Origin: Archangium violaceum
GTDB taxonomy: Bacteria; Myxococcota; Myxococcia; Myxococcales; Myxococcaceae
NCBI RefSeq assembly: GCF_016887565.1
Contig: NZ_CP069396.1
Coordinates: forward strand, 7,174,001-7,238,000
Length of the DNA: 64,000 bases
Reading direction: 5' to 3'
The position numbers and the translations under genes were made by a program. The notes beneath the pieces were generated by a model. It saw only the letters and a list, made by a program, of their open reading frames with translations. It did not search any database and was not told the origin of the DNA. This document shows positions 1-9,500 of this stretch, piece by piece (positions within the stretch are counted from its first letter, which is position 1; each line of letters begins with the position of its first letter).

Positions 1-3000
1 TTCAGGAAGCGGAGCAACTGTCGGGCGAGCATCTGAAGCTGGGGGGCCTTCCGGGTCGAGAGCACGATGACCTGCTCCGCCGCTCCGGCCGGCGTCTGCG
101 CGGGCCGCCCCGCGTCGACATACTCCTCCAGGATGGCGTGGGCGTTCATGCCGCCGAAGCCATAGTTGTGGATTCCGACACGCCGCGGGACGCGCTGACC
201 GCCCTGGTACTTCGCGGGCCATGCCTCGGTCCTGTCCAGCACTCGCACCGGAAGCTCGCCGTCCGCCTCGTCCCAGTTCAGCTCCTGGAGGTTCAGGATC
301 CGGGTGAGCGTGTTGTTCCTGAGCGACAGGACGGACTTGATGAGTCCGACGACGCCCGACGCGGCGCCCAGGTGCCCCAGGTTGCCCTTGATCGTTCCCA
401 ACCCGATGGCGCCGGACGGACGCGCCGAGAACACGTGCTGATAGGTCTTCAGCTCCATGACGTCGGTGAGCTGATTGCCCGTGCCCTGCGCCTCGATGTA
501 GTCGATGTCTCCCGGCTGGAGACGCGCATCGCGGAGGGCTTCCCGGATGACCTCCTGGTGGGAGGTGGCGTTCGGCGCCATCAGGTACACGCCCTTGCCG
601 CCGTGCTCGACCGCGACGCCCTTGATGACGCCGTAGATCGTGTCGTTGTCCCGGATGGCGGAGGAGAGCCGCTTGAGCAGGACCAGGCCCATACCTTCGC
701 CATTCAGATGGCCGGAGGCCCCGCGGTCGAAGGGCCGGGTGACTGGCTCGTTCGTGAGCATCCCCAGCTTCCTGTTGAGGATGAACAGGCTGGGGGTCAG
801 CAGGACGTTGACGCCGCCGACGAAGGCCAGCTCGATGCTCCCGTGCCGGAGCTGCTCGACGGCGAGACTCAGCGCCGTGAACGAGCCGGAGCAGGCCGTG
901 TCGAGCACCATGCTGGGGCCCCGCCACGAGAAGTAGCGGGAGACCCTGTTGGCCAGCATCGAGTGGGCATTTCCGGTGTTCATGTAGCCGTCGAGGGCAT
1001 GCCCGGAGTCCTTGAGCAGCTCCACGTAGTCCTGCTTCTCGACGCCGACGAACAGGCCGACGCGCTTGTTCTGCAAGCGGGCGCGCGTGTAGCCCGCGTT
1101 CTCCATCGTCTCCCAGGTGACCTCCAACAGCATCCGGTGCTGGGGGTCCATGAAGGTCGCTTCGCGCGGCGAGATGTCGAAGTGCAACGGATCGAAGCGA
1201 TCGATGCCCTCCAGGAACGCGCCATGGGTGCAATCCGTCTTGTTCTCCTCCTTCTGCGGATCGCCCCAGTAGTCCTGCCAGCGCCAGCGCGAGTCCGGCA
1301 CCTCCGAGATGGAAGACCGCTCGTCGACGAGGTTGCGCCAGAACTCGCTCACGCTCGCGGCGCCCGGAAACCGGCCTCCGATGCCGATGATGGCGATGGC
1401 CTCGTCGCTCTCCGGGCTCTCCGTGCCCGAGCTGACGGAGTACGTGGGCGCACGAGCCTCGCTCCGGGCTTCCGTGGCCACGACCTCGACCTTCGCCACC
1501 ACCGGCTGCGCGGTCGTCTCCACCTCGTTCAGCCCGAAGTGCTCGCGCAGCTCCTTCCCGTACTTCCTGGCGAGGAAGCCCACCAACGCGCCGAGCGTCG
1601 GATGCTCCAGGAAGGTGGAAGGCGCCAGCTTGATGAACCGGAACTGGCGCGAGAGCTCGTTGGAGAAGCCGGTCAGGGTGATCGAATCGAACCCGTACTC
1701 ACTCAGGTTCTTCTCCGGCTCGATCTCACCCGGCTCGACCCTCAGGACCTCGGCGGTCATGGCCGCCAGCGTCCTGGCCAACGACTCCTCGACCTTCCTC
1801 GCCGCCCCGGGGCCGGTCACGGCCTCGGGCTTCGCGGCCGCCGCCAGCAACCCAGGCCCGGCCTCGTCGCGGGACTTCTTCTTGATGTACTGAGCCTCCC
1901 AATCCAGGACGAGGGGGTTCGCGCGCTGCTCGAGGGCGCCGTCGTACTCGGCGGAGGTGATCTCGCCCCGGCGCAGGAGGGACTCGAGGTTCTCCCGGCC
2001 CAGCCCCGCCAGGATGCGGTGCTTCAAGAGCTTGAGCGCGGGATCCGACTGGTCCGTCTTGACGAACGACTTCTGCCGGAAGACCTCCAGCTGCTTCCTG
2101 GCGTCCTCGTTGGCGTGAGAGCCGCGCAGCCGGTGGATCATCGGGAAGGCGGGGTAGTTCAGCAGCCGCCAGAACTCGCGGAACTCCTGCTCCGGCCTGG
2201 GGAACAAGCCCAGCTTCAGCCCGAAGAGCACGCTCGAGACGGGCGCCATGATGAGGTAGTAGTCGTCGGTGATCCGGTGTGAGAGCTCCTCGTCACTGAG
2301 CACGTACTTGCCGGACATGATCTGCGCGTACCAGCGCGCCACCATCTCCATGAAGTAGAACGAGCCGGTGAACGCGATGGGCAGCACCGACGTATTCACG
2401 AGGCTGGGGTTCTTTCCGTAGAAGATCCCCATCGCGAACTCCTTCGCGACCGAGATGTTCTGGAGGTAGCCGTAGCGGACGTCCTCCGAGCCGAAGTTCT
2501 TGTAGCCCGTGGCGAAGACGACGACATCCACCTCGACTTCCGACGAAGCGGCGTCCGAGAAGACACAGCCCTTCTCGTAGAAGCGCTCCAGATCGCCGCG
2601 AGGCTGGACCTTTCCTTCCGCGACCAGCTTCACGATCCCATCGTTGATGTGGACGATGGGGTTGCGGCGGAACTCCTGCTCACTCGGGAGGATGCCGCTG
2701 CGCTGATACAGCTCGAAATACTCCGGCATCGACTGCCGGAGACGCTCGATGATGTTGTAGCGGTTCTCGGGGATCAGGAGGCTCGCGGGCGACTGGCAGT
2801 CATTGGGGACGAAGCCCACCATTCGCGGCAGGATGAGCTTCTTGGAGCGGCGGCTCCAATAGACCTCCGCCGCGACCTCCGCGGCCTCCTCGGCGATGTC
2901 CATCGCGCTGACACCGCTGCCGATGACCAGGACCCGCTTCCCCCGGAAGCTCGAGTTGTCGAAATACTGCCCCGAGTGGAGGATCTCGCCCTTGAAGTGC

Positions 3001-5402
3001 TCCAGGCCCTTCTTCTTGGGGAAGTAGGGCTGCCAGAAGCTCCCCTGGCACAGGGCAACGCCATCGAACTCCTCCTGGCGCTCCTCGCCGTTCCTCCGGA
3101 TCGTGACGGTCCACCTGTCTCCCACCTGGGAGACGGAGACGACCTCGCTCTCGTATTGGATGAGCTCGGTGAGGTGGAACGCCTCGGCGTACCTGCGAAG
3201 GTACGCCATCACCTCATCGACACTGTAGAACGTGCTCTTGATGTCCTGAGGGAGGAAGTCCGAGAAGATGCTCGTGAACATCGAGCTCTGGAAGCGCGTC
3301 TTCTTGTACGCGCCGGCCGTCTTCTCCTTGTTGAGGACCCACAGCCCGCCCATCGTCCGTTGCTTCTCGAAGATGACCGGCTGATGCCCCTCCTCCAGGA
3401 GGGACTTGGCCATCACGAGGCCAGAGGGGCCGGCGCCGACCACGCAGATCCGCTTCGGGCGCTTCTCCCCCGTGGAGCGGGGAGCCTTGCTCTCGACGAT
3501 CTCGACCCTGGGTGCGCTCGCCGGCTCTGACTGCTGCTGGCGGGGCGCGCTGGCCCAGCAGGGGACCTTCTTGAAGGCGTACGCCGGCAGGGTGACCTTC
3601 TCGACGTCCGTGCCCTCGTGCAGGGTCGCCCAGTCCACCGGCGCGCCGCTGACCCAGGCCGCGGCGGTTCCGTCGAGCTCCTTCGTGTCCAGGCCTCGAC
3701 CTGGGCTCACCGGATCCTTCACGACGCCGGTATGGACACCGGGCAGTTCCTTCGACGCCCCCAGGAACGCGCCCGCCTTCTCGACGAACTCGGCCACGGA
3801 GCCGACGACGAACGCGGCCCGGTGCGCCAGCGCATCACGACCGGTCTGAAGCGTGAAGGCGACGTTGGCGAGCGGAACACCGGGTTCCCGCTCCAGGTGG
3901 TCACGCAGGGCCGCGACATGCTCGCGCAGTTGGAGCTGCGTCTTCCCCGAGACGACGAGCAGTTGCCGCCTCGCCGGAGGGCTGACCACCGGCCGGGACG
4001 AAGGCACGTACTCCTCGAGCAACAGGTGCGCGTTGTTTCCCCCGGACCCGTAGGAATGGAGACCCGCCAACCGAGGCCGCTGTCCCCGCGTCCACGGCTC
4101 GGTGCTCGTCATCAACCGGCAGGGCCGCCCTTCCAGGTCGAGATAGGGATTGACTCGCTCCAGGCCGAGGATCTTATGGACCTTCTGGGTCTGGAAGGTC
4201 CGGACGATCTTGAGCACCGCGCCCAGCGCCGAGGCACACTCCATGTGCCCGAGCATCGGCTTGAGCGTGCTGATGCGGCAGGAGCCCGGCTCGATGACGT
4301 TGCCCTGGGCCGATGCCAGCTGCTCCAGGGCCCTGTTGCAAGCCTCCCACTCTGAGATGTCGCCGACCTGGTTCCCCATCCCCTGGGCTTCGATGTACCC
4401 GATGTCACGAGCATCGACGCCGGCCTGCTCGTAGCACCGCTTGATGACCTCGGTATGCGCCTCGACGTTGGGAGCCGCGATCGACATGCCCCCCTGGCCG
4501 TTGTAGTTGACGGCGCTGCTCCGGATCAGGGCGTGGATGCGATCGTGGTCCCGCTGCGCCTTCGACAGCGGCTTGAGCACGAGACTGATGACACCTTCGG
4601 CACGGATGTAACCCTCGGCGTCCTCACCGAAAGACTTCACGGAGTCCTTCGAGCTGAGGACCTTCATCCGAGAGAGGCCGATCAGCGGCTCGGGCCGGAG
4701 GATGATGCGTGCGGCCCCGACGATGGCGAGGTCGATCTCCCGGTTGTGGATGGCGGTCATGGCCCGGTGGATCGCCACCGCGCCGCTGGCACACATCGTG
4801 TTGACGATCTCGCTCGGCCCACGCAGGTCGAAGAAGTACGAGAGCCGGTTGGCCACCATGCTGGGGTGGTGGTTGAACCCATTGACGCCCAGGTCCACCC
4901 GCGCGGCCCTGAGGTGATGCAGGTACTCGTTGTCCTCGAGGGCGACATACACACCCGTGCGGCTCTTCTTCAGACCCGACGGGGCGCAGCCGGCGTTCTC
5001 GAGCGACTGATACACGGACATCAGCAGCAGGCGGAGCTGTGGATCCAGGAGGTCCGCCTCGTTGGGCAGGAAGCCGAAGAAGGCCGGATCGAAGCTCTTG
5101 ATGTCGGGAATGAACGCGCCCCACCGGGTGCGCATCTTCGAGGCATCCTCGCCCGTCGCATCGTAGAACTCCCGCCAATCGAACCGATCGGCGGGGATCT
5201 CCGTGATGACGGAGCGATCCTCGTCCAGGTAGCGCCAGAAGTCCTGAACGCCCATGGCCTGCGGGAGATACCCATGCAGGCCGACGATGGCGATCGGCTC
5301 GGGCCGCGCCTCCTCGTGGACGCTCTTCCTGGACAGCGCGAGCTGCTTCTGCAGCAGCTTCAGCTTCTCCCGCTCCACGCCAACAGTCGTCATCTGGCTC
5401 AT
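1..5402 (-). CDS. Trans-AT polyketide synthase, partial (KS - flavin monooxygenase - ACP - KS...)
   Basis: About 1,800 N-terminal residues are visible; the C-terminus lies beyond the window edge. The start is fixed by an ATGA overlap with the stop of the preceding monooxygenase gene. Domains: a charged N-terminal helix (1-25, possible docking element); KS (about 28-450) with Cys in NTMCASG near 203, Gln in place of the first catalytic His (EAQGMGN, near 340) and His kept in LGHME; a linker ending LPAYAFKKVPCW; a flavin monooxygenase (about 640-1105); an ACP with Ser in YGFDSIT near 1237; a second KS from about 1335 with LDTACSGS and again Gln in EAQGTGN. There is no acyltransferase. The KS-monooxygenase-ACP layout matches the Baeyer-Villiger type oxygen-inserting modules (OocK-like) known from trans-AT pathways. 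Both KSs are predicted to pass the chain on without elongation. It is the last PKS of the operon in view. Confidence 0.93.
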   Translation of the reverse strand, partial: MSQMTTVGVEREKLKLLQKQLALSRKSVHEEARPEPIAIVGLHGYLPQAMGVQDFWRYLDEDRSVITEIPADRFDWREFYDATGEDASKMRTRWGAFIPDIKSFDPAFFGFLPNEADLLDPQLRLLLMSVYQSLENAGCAPSGLKKSRTGVYVALEDNEYLHHLRAARVDLGVNGFNHHPSMVANRLSYFFDLRGPSEIVNTMCASGAVAIHRAMTAIHNREIDLAIVGAARIILRPEPLIGLSRMKVLSSKDSVKSFGEDAEGYIRAEGVISLVLKPLSKAQRDHDRIHALIRSSAVNYNGQGGMSIAAPNVEAHTEVIKRCYEQAGVDARDIGYIEAQGMGNQVGDISEWEACNRALEQLASAQGNVIEPGSCRISTLKPMLGHMECASALGAVLKIVRTFQTQKVHKILGLERVNPYLDLEGRPCRLMTSTEPWTRGQRPRLAGLHSYGSGGNNAHLLLEEYVPSSRPVVSPPARRQLLVVSGKTQLQLREHVAALRDHLEREPGVPLANVAFTLQTGRDALAHRAAFVVGSVAEFVEKAGAFLGASKELPGVHTGVVKDPVSPGRGLDTKELDGTAAAWVSGAPVDWATLHEGTDVEKVTLPAYAFKKVPCWASAPRQQQSEPASAPRVEIVESKAPRSTGEKRPKRICVVGAGPSGLVMAKSLLEEGHQPVIFEKQRTMGGLWVLNKEKTAGAYKKTRFQSSMFTSIFSDFLPQDIKSTFYSVDEVMAYLRRYAEAFHLTELIQYESEVVSVSQVGDRWTVTIRRNGEERQEEFDGVALCQGSFWQPYFPKKKGLEHFKGEILHSGQYFDNSSFRGKRVLVIGSGVSAMDIAEEAAEVAAEVYWSRRSKKLILPRMVGFVPNDCQSPASLLIPENRYNIIERLRQSMPEYFELYQRSGILPSEQEFRRNPIVHINDGIVKLVAEGKVQPRGDLERFYEKGCVFSDAASSEVEVDVVVFATGYKNFGSEDVRYGYLQNISVAKEFAMGIFYGKNPSLVNTSVLPIAFTGSFYFMEMVARWYAQIMSGKYVLSDEELSHRITDDYYLIMAPVSSVLFGLKLGLFPRPEQEFREFWRLLNYPAFPMIHRLRGSHANEDARKQLEVFRQKSFVKTDQSDPALKLLKHRILAGLGRENLESLLRRGEITSAEYDGALEQRANPLVLDWEAQYIKKKSRDEAGPGLLAAAAKPEAVTGPGAARKVEESLARTLAAMTAEVLRVEPGEIEPEKNLSEYGFDSITLTGFSNELSRQFRFIKLAPSTFLEHPTLGALVGFLARKYGKELREHFGLNEVETTAQPVVAKVEVVATEARSEARAPTYSVSSGTESPESDEAIAIIGIGGRFPGAASVSEFWRNLVDERSSISEVPDSRWRWQDYWGDPQKEENKTDCTHGAFLEGIDRFDPLHFDISPREATFMDPQHRMLLEVTWETMENAGYTRARLQNKRVGLFVGVEKQDYVELLKDSGHALDGYMNTGNAHSMLANRVSRYFSWRGPSMVLDTACSGSFTALSLAVEQLRHGSIELAFVGGVNVLLTPSLFILNRKLGMLTNEPVTRPFDRGASGHLNGEGMGLVLLKRLSSAIRDNDTIYGVIKGVAVEHGGKGVYLMAPNATSHQEVIREALRDARLQPGDIDYIEAQGTGNQLTDVMELKTYQHVFSARPSGAIGLGTIKGNLGHLGAASGVVGLIKSVLSLRNNTLTRILNLQELNWDEADGELPVRVLDRTEAWPAKYQGGQRVPRRVGIHNYGFGGMNAHAILEEYVDAGRPAQTPAGAAEQVIVLSTRKAPQLQMLARQLLRFL
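2090..3485 (-). other. Flavin-dependent monooxygenase domain inside the PKS
   Basis: This is a domain of the PKS at 1-5402, about residues 640-1105. It shows an FAD Rossmann motif (VVGAGPSGL), the FMO/Baeyer-Villiger fingerprint FKGEILHSGQYF, a second NADPH Rossmann site (VIGSGVSAMD) and the late FATGYK motif. Free FMO-type enzymes oxidise soft nucleophiles or insert oxygen next to ketones. Placed between a KS and an ACP, the domain should act on the ACP-bound beta-keto chain, giving an internal ester. That role is inferred from position and from known OocK-type modules. Confidence 0.85.
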
Positions 5403-6541
5403 TCCAGGCCCCCCATCCGGGCCAGCCCTTCGCGCGCCAGGGCCGTCTTCAGCCGATGGAGAAACGGCAGGGACTCCATGACCAGTGAGTAATCGATGCC
5501 GAAGTCCATCAGACACGCAATCTCCGTCACGCCAACCGAGGCCGCCTTCTTGACCACACTCATCACGTCATCCACCGACCCGAACATGGCGCCTGTCTTG
5601 AAATAGCGCTCGTACGAGTATTCGACGATCTTGTTCAGTTCCCTCTCGGAAGGCCGCTCGGACTCCGGAAGGCTCTGGATGTGCCCCGTCAACGCGCTCT
5701 TGATGTAGTTGAAGAAGGGCTCCCGGACGGCGGCCTCGACCCGCTTCAGGTTCTCGTGCACCAGGGTGTGGAGCATGAGGGTGACCTTGCCGCCCTCGGG
5801 CGGAAGCCCCGCCTCCTGGCGCGCCGTCTTGTAGAGCCGGATCTTCCTGCCGAGCTCATCCAGATCAATCCCTTGCAGCATCGTCAGGACGTTGTAGCCC
5901 TCGTGGCCGGCGTACGTGTACGTCTCATCGAGCTTGGTGATGGCCAGCCAGACGTTCAGCTCCTTCTGGATGGGTTGGGGGTACACGCGGATCTCGGTGT
6001 CCTTGCCCTTCCCGTTCGGGAAGGACATGGGCTCCCCACGCCACAAGCGGCGGACGGTGCCGAGCCGCTCCTTCCAGACCTCCTTGAGGTTCGCGAACGT
6101 GCCGGGCGACAGGATGAAGTCGTTCGGATTCCAGCCACTGGCGAACCCCAGGTCGACGCGTCCGTTGGACAGATGGTCGACCATGGCCCAGGACTCGACG
6201 ACCTCGGCGGGATGATGCAGCGGCAGCACGACCGAGCCCGAGCGCAGACGGATGTGCTTCGTCCTGACCGCCAGCGCCGACGCGAGCACCGCGGGGTTCG
6301 GGTAGATGCCGCCGAAGGGATGGAAATGGCGCTCGGGCATCCACACCGCCTCGAAGCCATGCCGGTCCGCGAAGTCCGCGATGTCGAAGATGAGCTTGTA
6401 CCGATTGTCGAGCCCCTGATTCGCATCGGAGAAGAAGATGAAGCTCAGCTCGATCGGAGACGGATGCTGGCTCTGGGGCCGTGCCGGAAATGACAGGATT
6501 TCCGCCAGACGCTCGTTGATACGTGTGTCGTTCGAAGCCAT
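5399..6541 (-). CDS. Luciferase-like FMN-dependent monooxygenase (MupA type)
   Basis: A 380-residue free-standing flavin monooxygenase of the bacterial-luciferase TIM-barrel superfamily, in the subgroup attached to PKS/NRPS pathways (MupA/Atu3671-like). The body carries the family-typical stretches FSDANQGLDNRYKLI, AVWMPERHFHPFGG, LRSGSVVLPLHHPAEVVE and DLGFASGWNPNDF, and ends in a helical tail. It lies 6 bp after the stop of PKS B, and its own stop overlaps the ATG of PKS C, so the three genes are translationally coupled. It should hydroxylate or otherwise oxidise the PKS-bound intermediate using FMNH2 and O2. Relatives often alpha-hydroxylate ACP-bound chains, but the position cannot be read from sequence. 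The flavin reductase it needs is not seen nearby. Confidence 0.9.
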   Translation of the reverse strand: MASNDTRINERLAEILSFPARPQSQHPSPIELSFIFFSDANQGLDNRYKLIFDIADFADRHGFEAVWMPERHFHPFGGIYPNPAVLASALAVRTKHIRLRSGSVVLPLHHPAEVVESWAMVDHLSNGRVDLGFASGWNPNDFILSPGTFANLKEVWKERLGTVRRLWRGEPMSFPNGKGKDTEIRVYPQPIQKELNVWLAITKLDETYTYAGHEGYNVLTMLQGIDLDELGRKIRLYKTARQEAGLPPEGGKVTLMLHTLVHENLKRVEAAVREPFFNYIKSALTGHIQSLPESERPSERELNKIVEYSYERYFKTGAMFGSVDDVMSVVKKAASVGVTEIACLMDFGIDYSLVMESLPFLHRLKTALAREGLARMGGLE

Positions 6542-6547
6542 GTCAGT

Positions 6548-9500
6548 TCACCCCTGCCCCTGATTCTGCTTCTCCAGCAGGATCTTCTTCGCGAGCGCCT
6601 CGATGGTCGAAAACTCGATCAGCCAGGCGGGAGAGATCTCAATGCCGACCACCTTTTCCATGCGGGTGGCGAGCTGGGTACCCGTGATGGAGTCCAGGCC
6701 GTAGTCCTGGAAGCTCTCGTTCTCGTCGATGGAGCTCCGGTCGATCTTCAAGACCTTGGCGAGCTCGGTCATCACCAACGACTTGAGGTCTGCGTCGCCC
6801 TGTGGGGCCCGTAGTGGCTCCTGCCGAGTCCGTGGCGGCTCCTGCTGGACGCGCGGACTCTCGGAACGGACGGGCGGAGGAGCCGTTTCCGGGCGCGGGG
6901 CCACAGGCCCGACGTAGCGGTCCACCGGCGCTCCGAACAGCAGCGCGGACAGCTGTTGGACCTGACCGTCCTCCAACGCGTCGACATCGAGCTCCAGGAG
7001 GAGCTCGTCCGCGGCCTGCCGACCCTCCCTGGCGAGCCGCTCGAGCAACCTGTTGAACGCCACGTGGTTACGGGCATGTCCGTTCGAACCGTGCTCGCTC
7101 CGCTGCTCCATCCGGATCATGGGGGCATGCGAGGGAGCCTTGGCCTGGTCCTCGGCTCGAACGGGCAGCGCGGACAGGACGGTCGCCGCCGCTCCCACGC
7201 TCCGCACGAGGGCGTGGACTCCGCCCTCCGTGCTCGAGGCCCGCGCCGAGGCCGTTGTGACCTCGCCCTGAAGCCCCAGGGTGACATGCAGGGTCTTCCC
7301 CTGCCGCGTCCCCTCCTGCACGGAGGCCGTCCGCCACCGGGCGAACGCGCTCTGGAACGAGTCCGGAGTGGGGGTCGCCAGGACGAAGAACGCCAGAGGC
7401 TCACGCCGCAGGACCTCGTCGAGGTTGACGATGCGCTCCGCCGCCCCGAGAGCCTGGCGTGCACGGGACCTCAGCTCGCCCATGGCCGAGAGGGCCTTCT
7501 GGGTACCGCGCCCGTCAGGCTCGGACCTGGCGAAGAGGAGCTGCTCCTTCTTCGCCTCGAACGTCCCCGGGTCCATGACACACGGCAGCAGGCTGCTGGC
7601 GCTCGCGGTGTCCACGAGCAGGCCCCGCTCGAACAGGTCGAGCCCCTCGGAGGTGTCATTGAAGAGCAGCCCCTGTTGCCGGGCATTCGCCTCCGGGATG
7701 CCGTGCGCGCTCGAGTCACGGGAGTGGCTGCCGGTGTCCGCCCAGCCCACCCAGGCCATCGACCGGAAGCAGGGCTTCCCGCCATGGGCCTGGAACTCGG
7801 TGAAGGAGTCGACGTACGCATTGGCGATGCCGTAGTCGCTCATCCCGCGCATGAAGCCCGGAAGCTGACCGGCGGTGGAGGAGAAGCTGACGAAGAAGTC
7901 CAGGTCGTCCGCGCTCAACAACGAGCTCAGGGTGTCGAGCCCGGCGATCTTCGGCGCGAACACCTCTTCCATCCGCTTCAACGACTTGCGCACGAACGCG
8001 AACTCATCGCCCTTCGCGGCCTGCATCGCTCCGGCGCTGTGGACGACACCTCGGATGGCGCCGAGCTCCCGCCGGATGTCACCGAAGAACGCGCCCAGCC
8101 GCGCGCGGTCGTCCAGCGGGCCGGTGTAGAGCGTCACCGAGACACCGCGTCCCTCCAGCTCCAGGAACGCCTCGAGCTTCCGGCGGACGTACTCTGGAGT
8201 CGAGGAGTCGTGGACCAGGTGGGTCCAGCGCTCCTTCGGGGGCAGGGGCGTCACGCCCATCAGGACCAGCTTCGAGGCCCCACGCCTCGCGAGGAGCTTC
8301 GCGACCTCGAGGCCGATGCCGTTCGTGCCACCGGTCACCACGTAGACGCCATCTCGCCGCACCGTGAAGGCAGCCTCCGTGGCACGGCCGCCGCTGGCGT
8401 CGGGCAGCTCACGGGCCTGGAGATGGGGCGCGAACCGCTCGCCGCGCCGGTAGACGATCTCCGTCTCCTCCAACGGGACCGAGAGCTCCCGCTCGGCGAT
8501 CTCCCGGAGCTTCGACCCGTCGTAGGCGTGCGCGTCGATGTCGACGCACTTCGCGGTCACATGCTTGTACTCGGAGCTGAGCATCTTGACGAGGCCCGAG
8601 AACTTCGCCCCAGCCAGGCTCATCGTCTGGCTACCGAACCGCTGCAAGCCCTTCGTGAAGTGCAGGATCGAGATGTCGGAGAACGCCCCCACCAGCTTCT
8701 GGAAGAGGTGGAGCTTGCCCAGCTTGTCGTCGTCGGCCGAACGGTCCTCCGCGTAGAGGTCCGAGAGGTCGATGACGGAGGAGATCTCCGGATGGGTCCG
8801 CAGGAGCTCCGCGACCGGCTCCTGGGCCAGCGCTCCGTTCCGGAAGTCGAAGTACCGGGCTCGCGCGTCGTCGAGTCGTTCCGACGAGACGAGGACCACC
8901 TCTCCCGTGCTCCAGGAGGAGAGCGCATCCGTGACCAGCTTCGCGCTCTGGGCATTGACGAGCACCAGGACCGTCCCCGTCGCGGGGGACCTCGAGTGGC
9001 TCACGATGGCCTTGGGCCGCCACGCCTTGTTCAGGACGCGGTACGCCCGCGACTCTTCGTCTCCAGCATGGCTGTCGGCTCCCAGGTGGAAGACGCCGTG
9101 GATCGGTCCCGTGCGCGCCCTCACCTCTTCCATGACACGCGCGAGCGCGGTCCTGTCGGACAGGTCCACCTGCTCGTAGATGACTCTTCCAGGAGCCGTC
9201 TCGCGAGCCAGACGCGCCAGCGCGCCGTCCGCGGAGGCATCACCGCCCTCGCCGAGGACGATGAGGGTCGCCTGGAAGCGGTCCAGCAGGTACTTCTCCA
9301 GGGACAACCCGAGCGCGCTCGTGCCGTGGGTGACGAGGTAGGTCCCACCCTTCTCGAGGCCGTGCCCCTCTTCCAGCGGAGGCACGTCGATCTTCTCGGA
9401 GACAGCGCGCCAGCGCTTCCCGTCCTGGTAGCGGATGGAGCGGGAGGCCCCTGCCTCGTCGTCCGACCCGCCCCCGTCCGCCAGGAGCCACTCATTCAGG

